Below are positions 62,351 through 64,000 of a stretch of 64,000 nt of DNA, piece after piece. The notes under the pieces were generated by a model that was not told where the DNA came from, ran no database searches, and saw only the letters and a program-made list of their open reading frames with translations. Within the stretch, counting starts at the first letter, position 1; each line of letters begins with the position of its first letter. This DNA is from Symsagittifera roscoffensis (Eukaryota > Xenacoelomorpha > Acoela > Convolutidae): positions 27,454,303-27,518,302 of the forward strand of contig NC_087069.1 of assembly GCF_963678635.1 (NCBI RefSeq), read 5' to 3'. The translations under genes and the position numbers were made by a program.

Positions 62351-63415
62351 TTAGCGCTTTTCGAGTAAGCCAAGGGTATAGCAGAAGTTGTTGGACGTTT
62401 TGCGAAAACATTTTCAAACAATGTAGATTATAATCCATTACAATCAGTTACAATGGATTTCAAACGGATTCTAATTTATTATAATGGATTATAACAGATT
62501 GTGTTTTTACGGAATTTATTGGCCATAATAAGAATATAATTGATTTCATGGTCTAAACTTGCAACAATAACGGATTGTAAATTTCCGTTATAATAGTTTT
62601 TTGTCCAAAAAACTGCGGTGCGGGCATTACTCACAAAAACTGGCACTCTCTTTGTATTTGGAACGGTGAATAATAGCTCGTGTTTCTTTGACATCCGACG
62701 TTGTCATCTTTACCAAACTCAGCACTGATAAAAACAGGCTCCACTTCATCTAAAACAAATAAGTTTCCTTTTTTCTCGCTTTTAGATTTTAAAATGTTGA
62801 AACTGAAAAAAAAAGGTACTATAAAATTAGGAAAATTCAGAATTCTAGTGTAAACATTTCATTGAGAAGAAATGATTTGAATGATTGTATATATTCTACA
62901 ACAACAGCGATATAGTTGGTGTACAAATAGTAGAGCCAAACATTTTTTACCATACTATTCAATTGTCAGAAAAACAAAAACAGTAATGCACTTATTAAAA
63001 TTTTTCGCGAATTCAACACAATTGATATATATTTGGCCCGTCATATTGCAAATTATGTAACTTTAAAAAATTCTAAATTAACGCTTTGATATGAAAAGAT
63101 GGCACTGTATTAAGTTATTAAAATCAAACTAGTTTAGCAGCTGGTAATCACACAAACTGGTAACTCTATGTTTTCAGTTTTTTTGTCATCTCAAAACTTG
63201 TGCTGTAAGCTTATGGGGTATGGCCCTGATTTCAATATGTTTTCTGGTATAGCTTTTCCTGCATATATTTTATAGCATGGTGTCCGTGACCCTCTTAAAC
63301 TAATGTGTGTTTCACCACGTTTCATTTTCTATCCTCTAAGTCGAAGATGTATTAAGCTTTGTAAGGCGACAGCTGGTCGAAAGCGACTGTTAGCACGAAC
63401 ATTTTCTGAGAATCG
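62351..63415. other. spacer with short AATCCATT inverted motifs
   Basis: 62425-62510 holds several ATAATCCATTA / AATGGATT motifs in both orientations; similar motifs occur near 27720-27790. A 71-codon minus-strand frame at 62479-62694 is not recognisable. The rest is AT-rich with no gene seen. Confidence 0.45.
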
Positions 63416-63742
63416 GTGATGCTGAGTCGTGTTGCGTACTTACTAGAATCAAGATACGAACAGTTTACGAAAGCGCCTACCGGTTATAGGCGCGAACTGT
63501 ACGAAAGCGACTACCGTAGCGCATCCACCGCCAGTCGACTGGCACAAACGTTTAGACACTACTTGTCGCTTGGTTCAGAGCGTCGCCTTTCTACTTGCCA
63601 CCAGTTGTCACTTTCAACGAGATTTTGGTTCGCCGTTAATCAGGTTCATGTTTCTTTTGTTTGCTCTGTGTTTTTTTTGTTACTGTGGTTTTTAATTCAT
63701 CCGGGCGCAGGCACAAAACTTGAAACGTACAATTCGTTTTAA
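63416..63742 (+). other. open stretch, GC-richer, unrecognised
   Basis: 108 codons beginning ATAATG...; the first ~75 codons (to about 63645) are GC-richer than the surroundings and encode a basic, Arg-rich sequence (YRRELYESDYRSASTASR). They end before CAG|GTTCATG, which could be a splice donor. A repeated ACGAAAGCG(A/C)CTACCG flanks a hairpin GCGCCTA-CCGGTTA-TAGGCGC at about 63474-63494. It could be a first exon, a structured untranslated region or a repeat. Confidence 0.2.
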
Positions 63743-64000
63743 AAACTTGGGTTGCTTTTAGATGGAAAAACTTGAGAACCCAAAACTTCGCAAAACTTTA
63801 GCAGAAATAATATGATGCAAATTGTTTTGCAAAATTCTGGAACACAAGTTTACTCCAGCAACGGATCTTTCAATCAAAAATTCAATCAAAAATTACGGCA
63901 AAACTCTTGGACTAAATAAGAGGCGAACCTTGGCATCATTTTAGAAGTAATTGACTCAGTAATTATGGTCTATTTTTTGGCTGAGCAAAAAAGCAAAGCG
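63743..64000. other. right-edge sequence, nothing recognised
   Basis: AT-rich. No supported feature before the window ends. Confidence 0.5.

Noticed and set aside
61964..62368. 134-codon Pro-rich frame
   Set aside because: It is produced by the C-rich then G-rich low-complexity block; no protein-like pattern.
1..64000. CRISPR arrays, bacterial operons or ribosome-binding sites
   Set aside because: The sequence is eukaryotic in character; no regular direct repeats with unique spacers and no prokaryotic gene spacing.

Overview
The window looks like an AT-rich invertebrate chromosome, most likely a nematode. The evidence is introns with short T-rich 3' splice sites (TTTTTCAG, TTTTTTTATTTCAG), no prokaryotic gene organisation, and a decayed Maverick/Polinton whose capsid, protease and DNA polymerase remnants resemble those I know from nematode genomes. 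The species is not identified. Almost nothing here looks like a single-copy host gene; most of the window is mobile DNA.

Layout. 1-5.4 kb: relics and repeats, namely a possible non-LTR retrotransposon scrap, a ~0.5 kb family present as two direct copies and one fold-back, and two diverged tRNA-like repeats. 5.4-8.0 kb: a 1.65 kb tandem duplication. Its second unit is split by copy 1 of a giant Ty3/Gypsy-class retrovirus-like element (8043-26619, minus strand, old and broken). The unit resumes at 26620-27305. 28424-47325: copy 2 of the same element family, minus strand, 18.9 kb, with two 408 bp LTRs that read as identical and a 4 bp target duplication (AAAG). 47833-59583: a Polinton/Maverick relic with ~190 bp inverted ends. 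59.6-64 kb: a possible spliced gene on the minus strand and low-complexity DNA.

The most interesting object is copy 2. In transcription order (right to left) it has a 1.25 kb leader with two identical stem-loops; orfA (155 aa, basic); one uninterrupted gag-pol frame (2740 aa: capsid, zinc knuckle, retropepsin, RT, RNase H, integrase); two tiny membrane ORFs, orfB (76 aa) and orfC (55 aa); orfD (412 aa, unknown); an env-like glycoprotein (872 aa, tentatively chuvirus-like); orfE (597 aa, unknown); and a conserved 1.6 kb 3' region. Neighbouring frames overlap, twice by an ATGA stop/start. Copy 1 keeps the same gene order and overlaps but carries stops, frameshifts and an altered RT active site. 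Comparing the copies shows purifying selection on frames with no recognised homologue, most clearly orfC, where all 15 changed codons among the first 45 are synonymous. This is the genome plan of a complex retrovirus-like agent with at least four accessory proteins.

The Polinton relic has a plus-strand protein-primed type-B DNA polymerase pseudogene and minus-strand capsid and adenain-like protease pseudogenes, with internal duplications. All statements rest on reading the sequence and on remembered family features; no database search was run.
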